Shown here: positions 12,433 through 23,826 of the stretch, in pieces
How the letters are laid out: every line of letters starts with the position of its first letter
Position numbering within the stretch: the stretch's first letter is position 1
DNA from: Astrocystis sublimbata
Lineage: Eukaryota; Ascomycota; Sordariomycetes; Xylariales; Xylariaceae
Direction of reading: 5' to 3'
Assembly (NCBI GenBank): GCA_022453515.1
Contig: JAJNNY010000018.1
Location: 434,001 to 498,000 of the forward strand
Length of the DNA: 64,000 nt
Notes under the pieces: model-generated
What the model was told of the DNA's origin: nothing
Seen by the model: only the letters and a program-made list of their open reading frames with translations
Database searches by the model: none
Program-made: the position numbers and the translations under genes

Positions 12433-13365
12433 TATCGCATGACGAGACGACTTTACGCCTGGTTCAGGAGCTCCGGGGACGTGCAAAGCGTCTTCTGGCA
12501 CGGCGTGGAGAGCCGAAGGGTGGGCTCTCTCATGATAACGTTCTCATTTTTTTTAGTATTGTACACCATAGTTGCGGCGCTCATTGGATCGGAGAGATGC
12601 TAAACGAAACCATTCTTGGCCTTTCGTGTTGTAATCTAAGGAGCAATTAGTATGGATTCATTCCATCCTGGGCTCAACATTGTATTATTGCAGTATCTTG
12701 TTCATTTAGCGATTTGGATTATGACAACTGGTCATGATAGGCATTATCTAATCTACGATCGAATGGGAGGGTGATTTTGCACCCAGACTATTTCGGACTT
12801 GTAACCCAATGTCTATGCCGTAGTCGGCCAAGTCGTGTCGAACACGTCAAACCAGCCATGAGGTAACATCTATATTGACACAGCTGCAATATGTGTGAGT
12901 TAAAGATACGGTTGCGTCTCTGACCTGTCCATCGTAGTCGCGAAGGCATCTTATCTACACCACTGTCCTCCCATTGCATTCAATGGTTACTACTAGGTAC
13001 AAGAGGCTCTGAGATGGCGTAGCATTGTCGAATCGTCCATTCTGATCAAACCTTCTTGCGTGGCAACACACCTAATCAGTCACGATAATAACGGAGGTTT
13101 TTATCAGCAGGCACATGTCAGTCCCAAACAACAATCACATGGCCACACCAGCCAGCATTGCATGCTGTAATACGTGGGGCTGCCCGCCTGCACCATAGTA
13201 CCTATAGCATCGATTGACCAACGACCTCTAATGCATCAACGCAAGATCGCAATAACATGACGCCTAATTTTCATCGCGATTCTTTTGCCAGGATAGCAAT
13301 ATGCGAGAGGCAGCCGTGACTCGCGTCATAATGCCATCTGCGCGACAGAAAATCCATCAATCCAC
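12433..13365. other. Intergenic between PKA gene and tRNA-Ala
   Basis: This 933-base gap holds the 3' end of the kinase gene and the flank of a tRNA gene. No coding frame longer than about 60 residues is credible and no other structure was seen. Confidence 0.5.
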
Positions 13366-13437
13366 GGGCTTGTGGTTTAGTGGTATAATACTCCCTTAGC
13401 ATGGGAGTGGTCCGGGGTTCGATTCCCCGCGAGTCCA
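13366..13437 (+). tRNA. tRNA-Ala (AGC)
   Basis: The 72-base cloverleaf has acceptor strands GGGCTTG and CGAGTCC with discriminator A. The anticodon stem is CTCCC/GGGAG around the loop TTAGCAT, so the anticodon is AGC. The TTCGATT T-loop sits within a CCGGGG/CCCCG-type stem, and there is no intron. The internal A box (GTGGTTTAGTGG) and B box (GGTTCGATTCC) are the RNA polymerase III promoter. A TTCTTTTGC stretch lies downstream. It decodes GCU, and GCC after inosine modification. Confidence 0.95.
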
Positions 13438-14274
13438 TCGCCGGAGGTTAAATTCCTCCTGTACCATTCTTTTGCTCTTGCTTGTCTTTCTTAAAGCGTG
13501 ACGTGGCAAATTCCATCTTTTGTTACTCACTTTTTACGGGCGTGGCGTGGATAGGGAGAGTGTCGAGTGTCGTTTAATTTGAGATTGAGAGAGAGAGAGA
13601 GAGAGAGGGAGGTAGCTATAGCTCTTTCGTAGATGCGACACTGTTCTTGAAGCGGGGCTTAACACTCTTACATACCTGGATTGTATTGATGTTTCTATCA
13701 TGTTAATGCTTCGGGCCAGGGCGATGCTTTGCGTGATCTGTAATAGAAACAAACATCTTTTATATGTGTTTTTCGGGATAATGTGTGCTATTGGCGTAAA
13801 CTCCAGCAAGGGGTATAGGAACAGAACGCCTAATACAAAGGCCACAAACATAAATAGTAGGATTCGGGGGTTGTTCCCGTTACACATTGTTGTTTCTTGG
13901 ACCCAGGGTTTCTGAATCCTAACCTATTCGCAGGACGTTGTTCCGCATGGACAGAAAAAACCAGATGAAGTTCGTTCGGTAGTCAACCCTAGTAATTCTT
14001 GGCCAATTGCTATCGTGCTAGCAGCGGCATCTTCAGCCATTTCTATATGCTTGTACTGGAACATATTAACTACCTACCTATAGCTATGTCGCAATGGCGA
14101 AACTCGTGATGGCTTGCTAGTGCTAAACATTAACACCATGACATGGCTAAAGGCCTGTTCATAGGCTAGTGACATGTAGGGAGCTAAATATGCAGCCTTT
14201 GAAGACCTACTACAGAATATATCCTACTCTAGCTGCTTAGATAATCAGTAAAAATCTTTCTCCCCAACAACCAG
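13438..14274. other. Spacer between two tRNA genes
   Basis: This 837-base AT-rich spacer contains a (GA)n microsatellite at about 13587-13607 and otherwise nothing recognised. The open frames at 13534-13915 depend on the simple repeat and have no family signal. Confidence 0.5.
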
Positions 14275-14366
14275 GGTCTGGTGGTCTAGTGGTATGATTC
14301 GCGCTTAGGGTACACCCTATGCTCCAGAAATGCGCGAGGTCCCGGGTTCAATCCCCGGCCAGACCC
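14275..14366 (+). tRNA. tRNA-Pro (AGG) with 20-base intron
   Basis: The acceptor strands are GGTCTGG (14275-14281) and CCAGACC with discriminator C at 14366. The anticodon stem CGCGC/GCGCG encloses TTAGGG, interrupted after position 37 by a 20-base intron at 14311-14330, then T38. The anticodon is AGG. The mature length is 72. The intron sits one base 3' of the anticodon, the standard site for tRNA splicing endonuclease. A and B boxes (GTGGTCTAGTGG, GGTTCAATCCC) are intact. The B-box copy matches known fungal tRNA-Pro. Confidence 0.94.
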
Positions 14367-15141
14367 AATATTTTGCTATAGCAACAAATTCTTTTCTTTT
14401 AAATCTGCGATTTTCTACTATCTTTATTTCTTATAAGCAAGTATTTAGTTAGCTTATTTAACCTATTATTCTACTTACTATAAGACGATGTATATGTATT
14501 ATAGTTATGAACAAAGGGTGAGTAAGTAAGTAAACTAAGCAAGCTACTTCCAAGTTCCTTGGAGCTTCATGGCATACTGCATGTAAGTAAGTGCAGGTGG
14601 CTTCCAGGGCAGCCAATCGTATTGCTTACCATTCAAACTCTACCTGTATTAAGGCTTAGATCGCGTGTTCTTTTTTTAGCAGGTACCTACTGCACCTGCA
14701 TTAGCACTGTCAATTGAAGTGGCCCGTCATCCCGTCTATCCCGTACGGTACCTACTGAAACCATTTCTTCCAGCACTGATCGATCATCTGCTTAATAATT
14801 ACTCGTAGAGTTGGTTTCAACGATTTCAATTACCCATGTGATTGATCAACACGCCCTCACGCTGGTAGTTTCAACTCATACCGGCATGTGGCACTGCACT
14901 CGAGTACTGTAAGACTCTGGAGCTGACGACCGGGGCCCCGCTGGGCTCATCTTACAGCTCTTGGCAATGTGACATGAACTAAGTTCACTATCGCGTATGG
15001 CTCTCCTGCCCATTCCTTCATTTTGTTCATTCACTTTCCTCGGATTGATTGATTAGTGTCGGCGGCTTGCAAATCGTCGCTTTGCGTATCCGCGGCTCGC
15101 AGAAATCTCATCACCGTCAGTCGGATTTTGGAGTCTCACGC
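14367..15141. other. Intergenic upstream of membrane protein gene
   Basis: This 775-base AT-rich gap runs from the tRNA-Pro end to the start codon at 15142. A GTAAGTAAGTAAAC-like simple stretch is seen near 14522-14534. No gene is supported. Confidence 0.5.
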
Positions 15142-16044
15142 ATGGCGGGAAAGCATAACTGGTGGTCCTATCACCAAGGACCGTGGAATGCGACCAAGTG
15201 CATACTCCGATGCGTTAGTTTTGTTTCCATTGTCATCGCGACCGGCTTGACAATAGAAAATGGCGTTCGGCCTGGGCTTCCGTCCAGACTTGGAATAGAC
15301 TGGTGGATAACTCTTCCTTACGTACGTCGCCAATCATCCCGACCTAAAACTCCCACGTTGCTGCTGAGGTGCTTATGCTTAGCTTTTCCATATTTTAGGC
15401 AATTCCTAGCATCATTGTCGACTCTATTGAGTTGACGTGTAGCATTTTACGGAAGAGGAACCCAGGTATCCCGCCCGGGTGGCATATTGGCGCGGAGCTC
15501 GTTCTGATAGGCGGGTGTCTCGTCGCCCTCGTCTTTTTGTCATCGGCGATACTTTCCGCAACTTATGGCTATAGAAGTGTAGACAATCCTTTGGCACCGC
15601 CCTTGTCCTTCAGGTCATCCCAGATAGCGGATGTCACCTTTATCGTATTGTTCCTGTAAGTAGAAGCAGTTACCATCCTAAACTGATGCTAACAACAGCT
15701 ATAGTCTGGTTCGGGTCATTCTTTTGGTGTTTGCGAGTGTGGATACACACAGGTACCGACAGGCGGCAGAAGTCAAACTGATAGCACGAGCCCTTCGCCG
15801 ACAGAATTTAGACGAGTCCCTAACCGCCATGATCCTACACAACCTCACCAACCCTAAGAACCCCCAGAGCCCTAAGAACCAGATAGACCTTGAGCAGCCT
15901 CCTCCTTCGCACGACTTTGACTTCGTCCACAAGATGCTCCCCATGCCGTACCCGAACGACGAGTCTGCCCAGTACCGCGAACTGCCCGACAACACAAAAT
16001 TCCTGTCAACGGATTTGCCCCCAAGAATTTACAAGCCGAACTGA
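15142..16044 (+). CDS. Four-helix integral membrane protein, function unknown
   Basis: Exons 15142-15321, 15399-15655 and 15699-16044 give 260 residues. The second intron is only 43 bases but has a perfect GTAAGT donor, TGCTAAC branch and CAG acceptor. Translation shows four hydrophobic helices, near residues 18-37, 58-78 (spanning the first splice), 90-118 and 132-155, followed by a hydrophilic cytosolic-looking tail rich in Pro and Asn. The start at 15142 (MAGKHNWWSYHQ) is chosen because an upstream in-frame ATG adds only a low-complexity leader. The layout resembles many uncharacterised four-TM fungal membrane proteins, but I recognise no named family and assign no function. Confidence 0.75.
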
Positions 16045-17917
16045 CCTGGAAGATGCCATCGTTTTGCGTTCATAACTATTAGAACTGATCACAGTTCGAA
16101 TGCATTGAAGTGTATTACTTGGGGTTTCGACTGAGACAACGTCGTGGCTTTGCAATGCTTTCGATTGGCTCTGGCACAAAGGCAGCCACGTAGCGCACAG
16201 TATCACAGCAGTTGAGAATCCGGTTCGAGGTTTGCCATTACGCCAGCAGGGTTGAGTCTTCACAAACTTTGAAGAGTAGCAGGTCACCCGCGGCGTCGCT
16301 AATCTCATCCGACCTGTTGCGGACCATACGCACTACTGCTTCGAGCACCTTCGGTCGCGCTTCTCGGGATCACGCATAATCGGTTTTATGCACAGAGAGA
16401 ACGTCAGATGCTGCGGAGAAGGTCATCCTATCACCAGCTATTGTGCAGCGGCTACCAGCTCGTGGCGAGCTTGAATCGACAAACTCGAGTATTGAAAGGT
16501 GCACACAGCCCATTGGAACTCCTCTATCCAAGGACCAGCCCAATGAGAGGCTCATCAAGGCAACATCTGTGCTCTCCGAATGTCGAGCCGTGGCGCACTT
16601 GGGAGATTCGCCGGCAGCCAGAAGACCCAGAAATGTTACCTATTCGGTTGATTTGGGTTGGTCCATCTCGATGGGTGTAAACACCTGGGACTCCCATGGG
16701 CCAATATCTTATTACCAGTATTGTTGCTATGCAGTACCACGAGATTTGTAACTTTTTACTGGAATCGCCCCTGCTGTAGATGCAGTGAAAGCGTGGCGAA
16801 TAGGTTTGGGTTCTGGGACGCTCGGCTGATATATGGAAGACATGATCTGATACAATATCATTGGCATATGGTTTGATGACATGAACATATGATGTCCACG
16901 ATGGTTAGTAGATAACTTGGAACTTAGGACGGAATACTGTTATTAATAATTAAACTAGCATAAGACCAGTGAGCCTCGGGCCATCGTTACTCATGCTAGC
17001 TTAGCACAGACTCGACGCCAGAGTCAGGGTATAGCAAGCGGAGAATGCATAATGATGAAGGAACATCTCATATGGCAATCAATTGGAGCTATCCAGTCAC
17101 AATGAAGCTAAGAAAGCTGTTCACACCTGCTTCCTAGTGCCTGGTAAACACTTCCTGAGGTTAGCTAACACAGATGATGTCAAGAAATCAAGCTTCAACC
17201 TACATACATACAACACAGTTAGTTAGACAATGTAAAACGTGAGAGGAGTTGGGTATCATACTGAAAAAAGCCTGTTTTCGTCTAGGCAACTTGTTGACAA
17301 GTCTTGCTGAGGCTTTTAGTAGCTGTGTTGTATCAAATATTCAGTATTTATGACTTTTCGATCTGAGTACATAGTTCATCAAATCACAAAGGATTATTTA
17401 TTTATTACAAGGCAACGAATGGACCGTGTATTCTGTCTAGCTCTGCAAGATCGCATGCATCATCAATGAATAGCATGTAATACAAGTCTCCGTGACTCTC
17501 ATATGCATTATGATAAATTTGTTATGGCTTGGTGGCAACGATCTATTCAAGGATAGCTTTAGAAAAGAGCAGGTACAACAGAAGGTTGCAGGGCAGAAGG
17601 CAGTCCTACTTGCATCGGCATCACTTGCTGTTACAAATCACCTTGTCAAAAGTCACATCTCTGGGCGCAGTTACGTAGCATGCCTGGACCCTTGAAATAT
17701 TGGGAAAAAACGAATAAACCCTGGACTTTGTGTGACTACCTACGTAGTGGATGAGTGTACCTTACAGACGTGTGCAATTGTTGAAATGCGCACTTATTGC
17801 TACCTGACAGTGTTGATCAAGTCTTCCCCGATTTTTGTTTTTGCATCTGCATCCCTTGAGTCCTTGCCCTTTAACGCCGTCCAGCAATGGTAGCAAGGTG
17901 AAATAATTGAACTTGAC
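16045..17917. other. Intergenic, no supportable gene
   Basis: This 1.9-kb gap separates two genes whose 3' ends face each other. A GC-richer patch at 16400-16760 carries overlapping frames of up to 102 residues in two phases, without signal peptide, domain or splice continuation. The rest is AT-rich. It could include relic sequence, but no element type is identifiable. Confidence 0.45.
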
Positions 17918-19007
17918 TCAGCGTGAGGTTCGGAACCAGGCGCCACCGTACTTTGGGTCCCTCGATTCGGGCTCCTCTTCCTCGTCGAACCACTCCTCTG
18001 TGTCATAGCCTGGGCAGAACCATGGGCCGGGGACTTCGTTGCCGTATATGTCCGATTTAGTTTCGTAGAGAAGCTTATAACCGAAGTCGATGCAGAATTC
18101 GCGAGACTCTCTGCAGACCCAACTGTGATGTTAGACGTTAGTAAACAATGTATGATTCAGGCAGCGACTCCCAGTTCGCCCGGCTTAGAATCACATTGAA
18201 GGGGGGAAGGTGTGCCAGGAAAGCAGTTGTCTAGCTGGAACTGATTGGGGGCTTGGACAGGTGGTTGTGGAAGCACTTACGGGAGAACAAAGTCGCCCAA
18301 GAACTCATTCTTGTTCAAGACATCTGGGGCGTAAGCACGAGACCCGATACCCCACTGGACTGGAATTCTCTTCTTGGGCTGTTCCCACTCCCACTCCAAA
18401 TCGGAATCTTCCTCTTCCACTTCTTCTTCCTCGTCCTCTTCCTCGTCCTCCTCTTCCTCGTCGTCTTCTCCGTCCTCTTCCTTATCCTCTTTCTCGTCCT
18501 CTTCTTTTTCCTCTTTAGAGGGGTCCTCGTCATGGCCATCGTCCACCTCCACAGCAGCTTCAGAGGAGACTTCAGGCTCTCCCTCGGCGCCTGCTTCTTC
18601 TTCTTCTTCGTCATGGTTTTCTTCAACCGGCACCTTACGTCTCACCCGAATGGGAGACGCGTCATAGTCTGTCTCGTATTCGGTTTCCGGGGGGAGCATG
18701 ACAAAAAGGTCGCGTTCCCCAGGCAAGGCGAACTCCCAAATCATCAGACGTAGCTCGATCGGAAGCTCATCTGGAACGCTAGTATTTAGCAACAATTCAC
18801 TCAGAGAGTGGCTGGCGAGGATGGTAGAGGTTTGTAGGTATCTTTGGTGCCATGATTGATTGAAGTTGGGTTTTTCGATGTGATAAGGTGGTAGAGGAAA
18901 GACTTACTGAAGCGATGGAAGTTTTCGAAGTCATCATCACCAGTCGCACGGTTGCTGCTGCTGCTGGAGGTACCCTTGCGTTTCTTGTTGACGTGGATGG
19001 GTGCCAT
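17918..19007 (-). CDS. 2EXR-domain protein with long acidic insert
   Basis: Exons 19007-18908, 18770-18281 and 18122-17918 give 264 residues; introns are 137 and 158 bases (GTAAGT donors, TTACTAACG branch in the second). The first acceptor after GTTCCAG is needed to keep frame and yields FHRFNELPIELRLMIWEFAL, the hallmark start of fungal 2EXR (F-box-like) proteins. The domain is then interrupted by about 90 residues that are mostly Glu and Asp, and resumes with LPWVCRESREFCIDFGYK and a PGPWFCPGYD segment. 2EXR proteins are abundant in filamentous fungi and poorly understood. An N-terminal KKRKG may act as a nuclear signal, by inference. The coding repeat gives a long polypyrimidine run on the plus strand. 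Confidence 0.83.
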
Positions 19008-22000
19008 CGTCGCTACCAGAGACTGGAAAGCCGCGCGTGGGATTGTATGTGTGAATTTTCTAGTGATTGTAGTTGTGAAGTGCTGTACTTGGGAGAGTTT
19101 ATTGGGTAGGAATGTGATTACGTTGGGGCGAAGGAGTGAGTGTCTGTGAGATTGGAGCCAACCGCAATGGTCAAGTTAGGGTGAATCAACAGAAGCGACC
19201 GCCTCTGTCACTGCGTCTTACCTTCTGAACTTGTGCCGATATGACAATCGAGAAGACCGAATGGCGCAGTGAGTTTGGAGGGGATATGTGGATGGTGTGT
19301 GGGTGATCCGAAAGGAAGGAAGGAGGGTGGTGGAAAGTAGAGGATGAAAAAGATGCAGAGTGCGGGGTTCGGTCAGGAAGGTCAGTAGATATACAAGACA
19401 GATTGCTTCAGAACCTCGCGTGAATGTCCTACACGCGTTCTGTAACGCGTCTGGGTGCTGTGCTTGCTTCGTGTGGCATTGGTGCCATGCTGTGCTAGGC
19501 GGTACGTACCGATGCATTCATTCACAACGAAGTGCCTAAGACGTTAGGAGGGTGCTAACCGAGCGATAAACGGCTCAGAGGAGTATAAAGTAGGGACCCA
19601 ACAGAGCACAAGGGGTGACGTAGTTGAAGTAATATATATGATCAGCAACGGAGGCCCAGAAGGATCTTTTCGATGATTCAGTCTATATCTGCCCGAATAT
19701 TGACTGCCATGATACTGGCCTCGTTGACAGAGCCCCTGGCGTGAAGCTTGAATGTACTGTAGCTCTTCATGTCGGGTTCTATCATAACCTCTTTACACAA
19801 TAACAGGGCCTAATAGCGAAAGATGGCAGCATCAATATCATCCGTTGAGTGTTGCCTTTTGAGATGCTATAGTTTTCCAGCTCGGCTTAATTCATTACAT
19901 AATGCAGAGTGTATCAATAAAAATGATCTTGTCTTTGTTTGCAACCATGCGCAAACCAGCTGTGTTGTATGCCTGCCGGCCTTAGGAAGCTTATTAACCC
20001 GTCGCATTCAGAAGCAATCTTTGATATTCACGGGATCCTGGACAGTGCTGAAGGACGAAGCTCAGCCCCATCATGGTAGTAAGGAACCAAACCCTGTCAA
20101 GGGGACTCGTAGATACAGTAACCTCGAATGAATGCCAATGGTAATCTTGCATGACAGGAGAGTTACACAATAATGTAGTAATTATGGAATCAATGTATTA
20201 TCACAAATCTCCAATAGAGGTTGCTTTTATTGTTTATGTACACTGGTCTTGATATTGTACATACAAAAATTTGTGAAAATAATTAAGTTTCAGATGAAGT
20301 AAAGCAGTCGCCGCTATAACATGTGTAGACATGGTTGGTTCACAATACAGCAATCAGAGCTTACTCATTGGGAACTTGGCCAACACCCTAGAGATATATT
20401 TGAGTTGGATGCTATAATAATTAGCAGGCACGACTTTGTGGAGCCAAGTGTTGGTAAATATAATGCTGATAAAAAGGGATCGTACTATAACAGGATGGTT
20501 TAATGACAGGAGGGAGACATTGTCTTAACAGATATATATCAGGTATAACAAACTGACAAATGACTGATTGCAACTTATTGCTTTGCTTGCTAGGGTAATT
20601 AGCAATCATTAAAGCTGACACAATCTACTATTATTGAATCGTATAATTTTGATCACCTCCGAAGTAGACTTAGGAAAAGACAAATCCACTAGAGCATTGG
20701 ATGTCTATGGGTATAAACCAACAAAGAAGTAGCAATTACTCGACCTAGTGATGATAAAGATACCCAGGTATCGATGATTGTTGTCAAGTGTGGAGGCGAG
20801 TGGTTGGTCGCGCGTGCGTCTTTCCTGTAGAAACGTAATTACTTTCATTAGTTGCCCTCACAGATCGTCTGGAAGGAACGACTGGTGCAAACCTGCAACT
20901 TCCACCATGAGATCACCTTACCCTCTGGGTGCGTGTGTGTTTTCCTATCAAGCCACCAACGCTTCCCATGCAAACTTGACGCAGCATCATGCTGATACCA
21001 CATAGTCGATATAATTACTGACTTCCGTCCTAAGGCGACTACTTGTCTAAAGGGCCTATTTAACCAATTCAATCATCAAACACCTTTGATCTAAAGCTCG
21101 GCATGTTGATTCGTGCTTAGAACAACAGTAATGCAAGCATATGGTACTCAAGTATCACACAATTGATAGTAACAATTGGCACTAAGTCAAATCCTTCACT
21201 AGATACGGGCGTTCAAGAAGATCATTTTTCATTAGGCCATGATGCTGTTGTATTCTAAAAGCTAAAGACCAAAATCACATTAGGCATGCTGTCTATAATT
21301 ACATGTGCTGCATTGTAACCCAGTGCAAGGCAAGGCCAGCACATTGACGTTATCGTTGGCATACTATTACTGGCTCGCAAGCCTGTACCCTCAATTCACC
21401 CTCGTTTTGGACCTGTGTTGTGACAAGGCTGTGAGTAACAGCCTCGAAAGGGAGACAAGAGCACTTGGTCAGTGTTCTTGTCGCCAGTATTAACAAAGAG
21501 AAGAGACAGTACTATTTCTGATACAAAACTATGAATGCCATAGTCGATGCACGAACGAAGGGAAAGGTAGGAGGACCTGAGAATATGTTTGAGCTAGTCA
21601 CAGTTGCAAGAGAATAAGATTCAATATATCATCATTTGAACAATGTTTCCATATAGTACCTGCACTGTCTTCAGGGTTTGGAGCATCTCTAGACTAGAGC
21701 CACAGTGACAGCAAAATTTATTGTATTATTTCCAGTATATTTGAAGTTTTAAGAATCAGAACAACAAGAGGGGGAAAGAAAGACTAACAATGCTCAAGGG
21801 GGTTAAATAGCACTATGCAGCCGAGGCAGCTTCATATGCAGTCTCCCCATGTTAGTTTGTCGCAGCCCTTGTTGATTAACCAAAGGAAGCACTGAAGTCT
21901 TAATATGTAATTCCCAATCCCGACCTCCTCTGACTGTTGATGTGTTCACCGGTGTAGAGGAAGTGAAACACATTCATTGCTTTCCATTCCAAGCCCGAGC

Positions 22001-23826
22001 TCTCTCTGCTCTCAGAGGCGGATGACGGCACAAGGAAAAGATTATTGGCCCCTTACGCGGACTTTACACGCAAGTGCGAGGTCCCTGTAGACATGAAGAC
22101 GAAGTATTTGCCGGCACATCAAAGCGGATGCGAGGCTTCAATGAAAAAAAGGATGGTCACGGCATGCCCTGGCATCCTGGTATCATGCAACGGCCATATT
22201 GGTACTGGGCACGTGCTATTGCAGCTACTAAGCAGGGGTAGATCGTATCCGTGGGTGGGATAAACGATCTTCTGCAAACTTCAAAGCACTAGTGCATCGA
22301 GAACATGACGAGTAAGCTAAGTTGGCAGCAATATCGACAATGAGATTCGTGAGAATGAAACGCGGTCAGCTCATGGCTAATTGAGCTGCAGAGCATAGAT
22401 GATAGCACATGTGCCGAACAGCCGTGTCGGCGTGTCCTGCCTGCCGCAGTGCGACATTTCCGAGGCTGAAACCCACACTAGTGTGACTAATAAACAGCTG
22501 GCTCGGCTGGTGACACGCCTCCTGGGGCAGGTAGTCGTATATGCTAAACTCTATCGGGCTATGGATGGGGTAAGACGACGGGGAGCTACTGCACCATTTA
22601 AGGTAGGTCCCCTAGGCATGTACCTACTGTACCTGAGGTTAGCTGTGCCCCAGGTGCCGTTGCTGTGGGGGATTTGCATTTCACCATTGTCCCCGACGTT
22701 CGAGACTTCCAAGTTACAACAAGGTGATTCTACCTGACCTTGAACCTCCTTACCCAAGCTTACGTACGTGTAGCAATTTTGAACAATATATACGGTATAT
22801 AAATACCTAGATACCTATGGATGTAGGCAGGCTACAGGTAATAAGGTAACATGTGTAAGTGCATGTACCTACCTAGGTACAAGTACTTAACGAGCTATTT
22901 GAATACGTGACTATTGGTTCCAGAGTTCCAAGTCAAGCACATGAGCTGCTGACAGGTATCTAAGGAAGGTTGTTCCTACCTACCTAGGTAAAGGGACCTT
23001 GCAGCAGCAGGTGCCCTGCCCAACACTGAATTTCGGTAGCGCACTAACCTTAGGTAGAAGTGAGCGGTACGTGTACTAAGGCTGTAGATACCCCTCAATG
23101 GCCCCCTAGCGAGGTGGACACGGAAGTAGCGCGTCTATCTGATGTAGGTACCTCCACTCTCTCCGCATGCATCCCTCCTCCACCACCACCGTCGACGCTT
23201 GGCCGGTCGGTTGACGGCATCATGAACCCACTTCCTCTCCCCTTCCTCTCTTTCGCATCATACCACCTACCTACCACCTACCTACCCAGCCCTACGTCGA
23301 CCTCGGATGACTTTGGTGTCCCTGCCTATCGAGGTAGACAACTCAGTCCATGATCCCGCTCCAACCTCGACGAATCCCCAACATCTCCACGTACTTTTGC
23401 TCGTTCTGAAGCGAGTGATAGTCAGTCGTCGGCACGGTATCCTCAGACTCCGACCTGACATAAATAGGGTAAATTTGGCGCATGCACACGTGAATCCACC
23501 AGCCCACCAGCCCACCTCCTACTTCCTACCTCCTTGATACCAACCAAGGCAGGGTCAACAGCCTCGACCACCGACAGCGTCACCTCCTCCCCAATTACAT
23601 TCTTTCCCGCCCCAACGTCAACGTCTCCACGAGTTCTCGCGGTTCAGCAGCAGCAACGACAACAACGGCCGTTATACTTCTGCGAATGAATGGCACCACA
23701 GGCCCACGGCTGAACTGCCAGCTTTGCCAGCACCTCCCGTAACTTTTTCACAGTCGGGCCGCTAGGCCAGCCGTTCTGATTCTATTCTTGCGATCACCGC
23801 ATCGCCCCGATACCTAAATAGCGACC
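19008..23826. other. 4.8-kb gene-free stretch
   Basis: No supportable gene was found. The first few hundred bases are the promoter of the minus-strand 2EXR gene; the last kilobase precedes the RING ligase gene and holds copies of the TACCTACCTAGGTA motif (22866-22880, 22977-22990) and CTACC runs (23267-23288). From about 19.6 to 21.9 kb the sequence is clearly AT-rich with only short broken frames. That would fit an old degenerate repeat, but no transposon protein or terminal repeat is visible. Confidence 0.5.

Noticed and set aside
18253..18753. Plus-strand 166-residue hydrophobic Leu/Phe-rich frame
   Set aside because: Antisense of the acidic 2EXR insert; the apparent hydrophobic protein is the complement of Glu/Asp codons.
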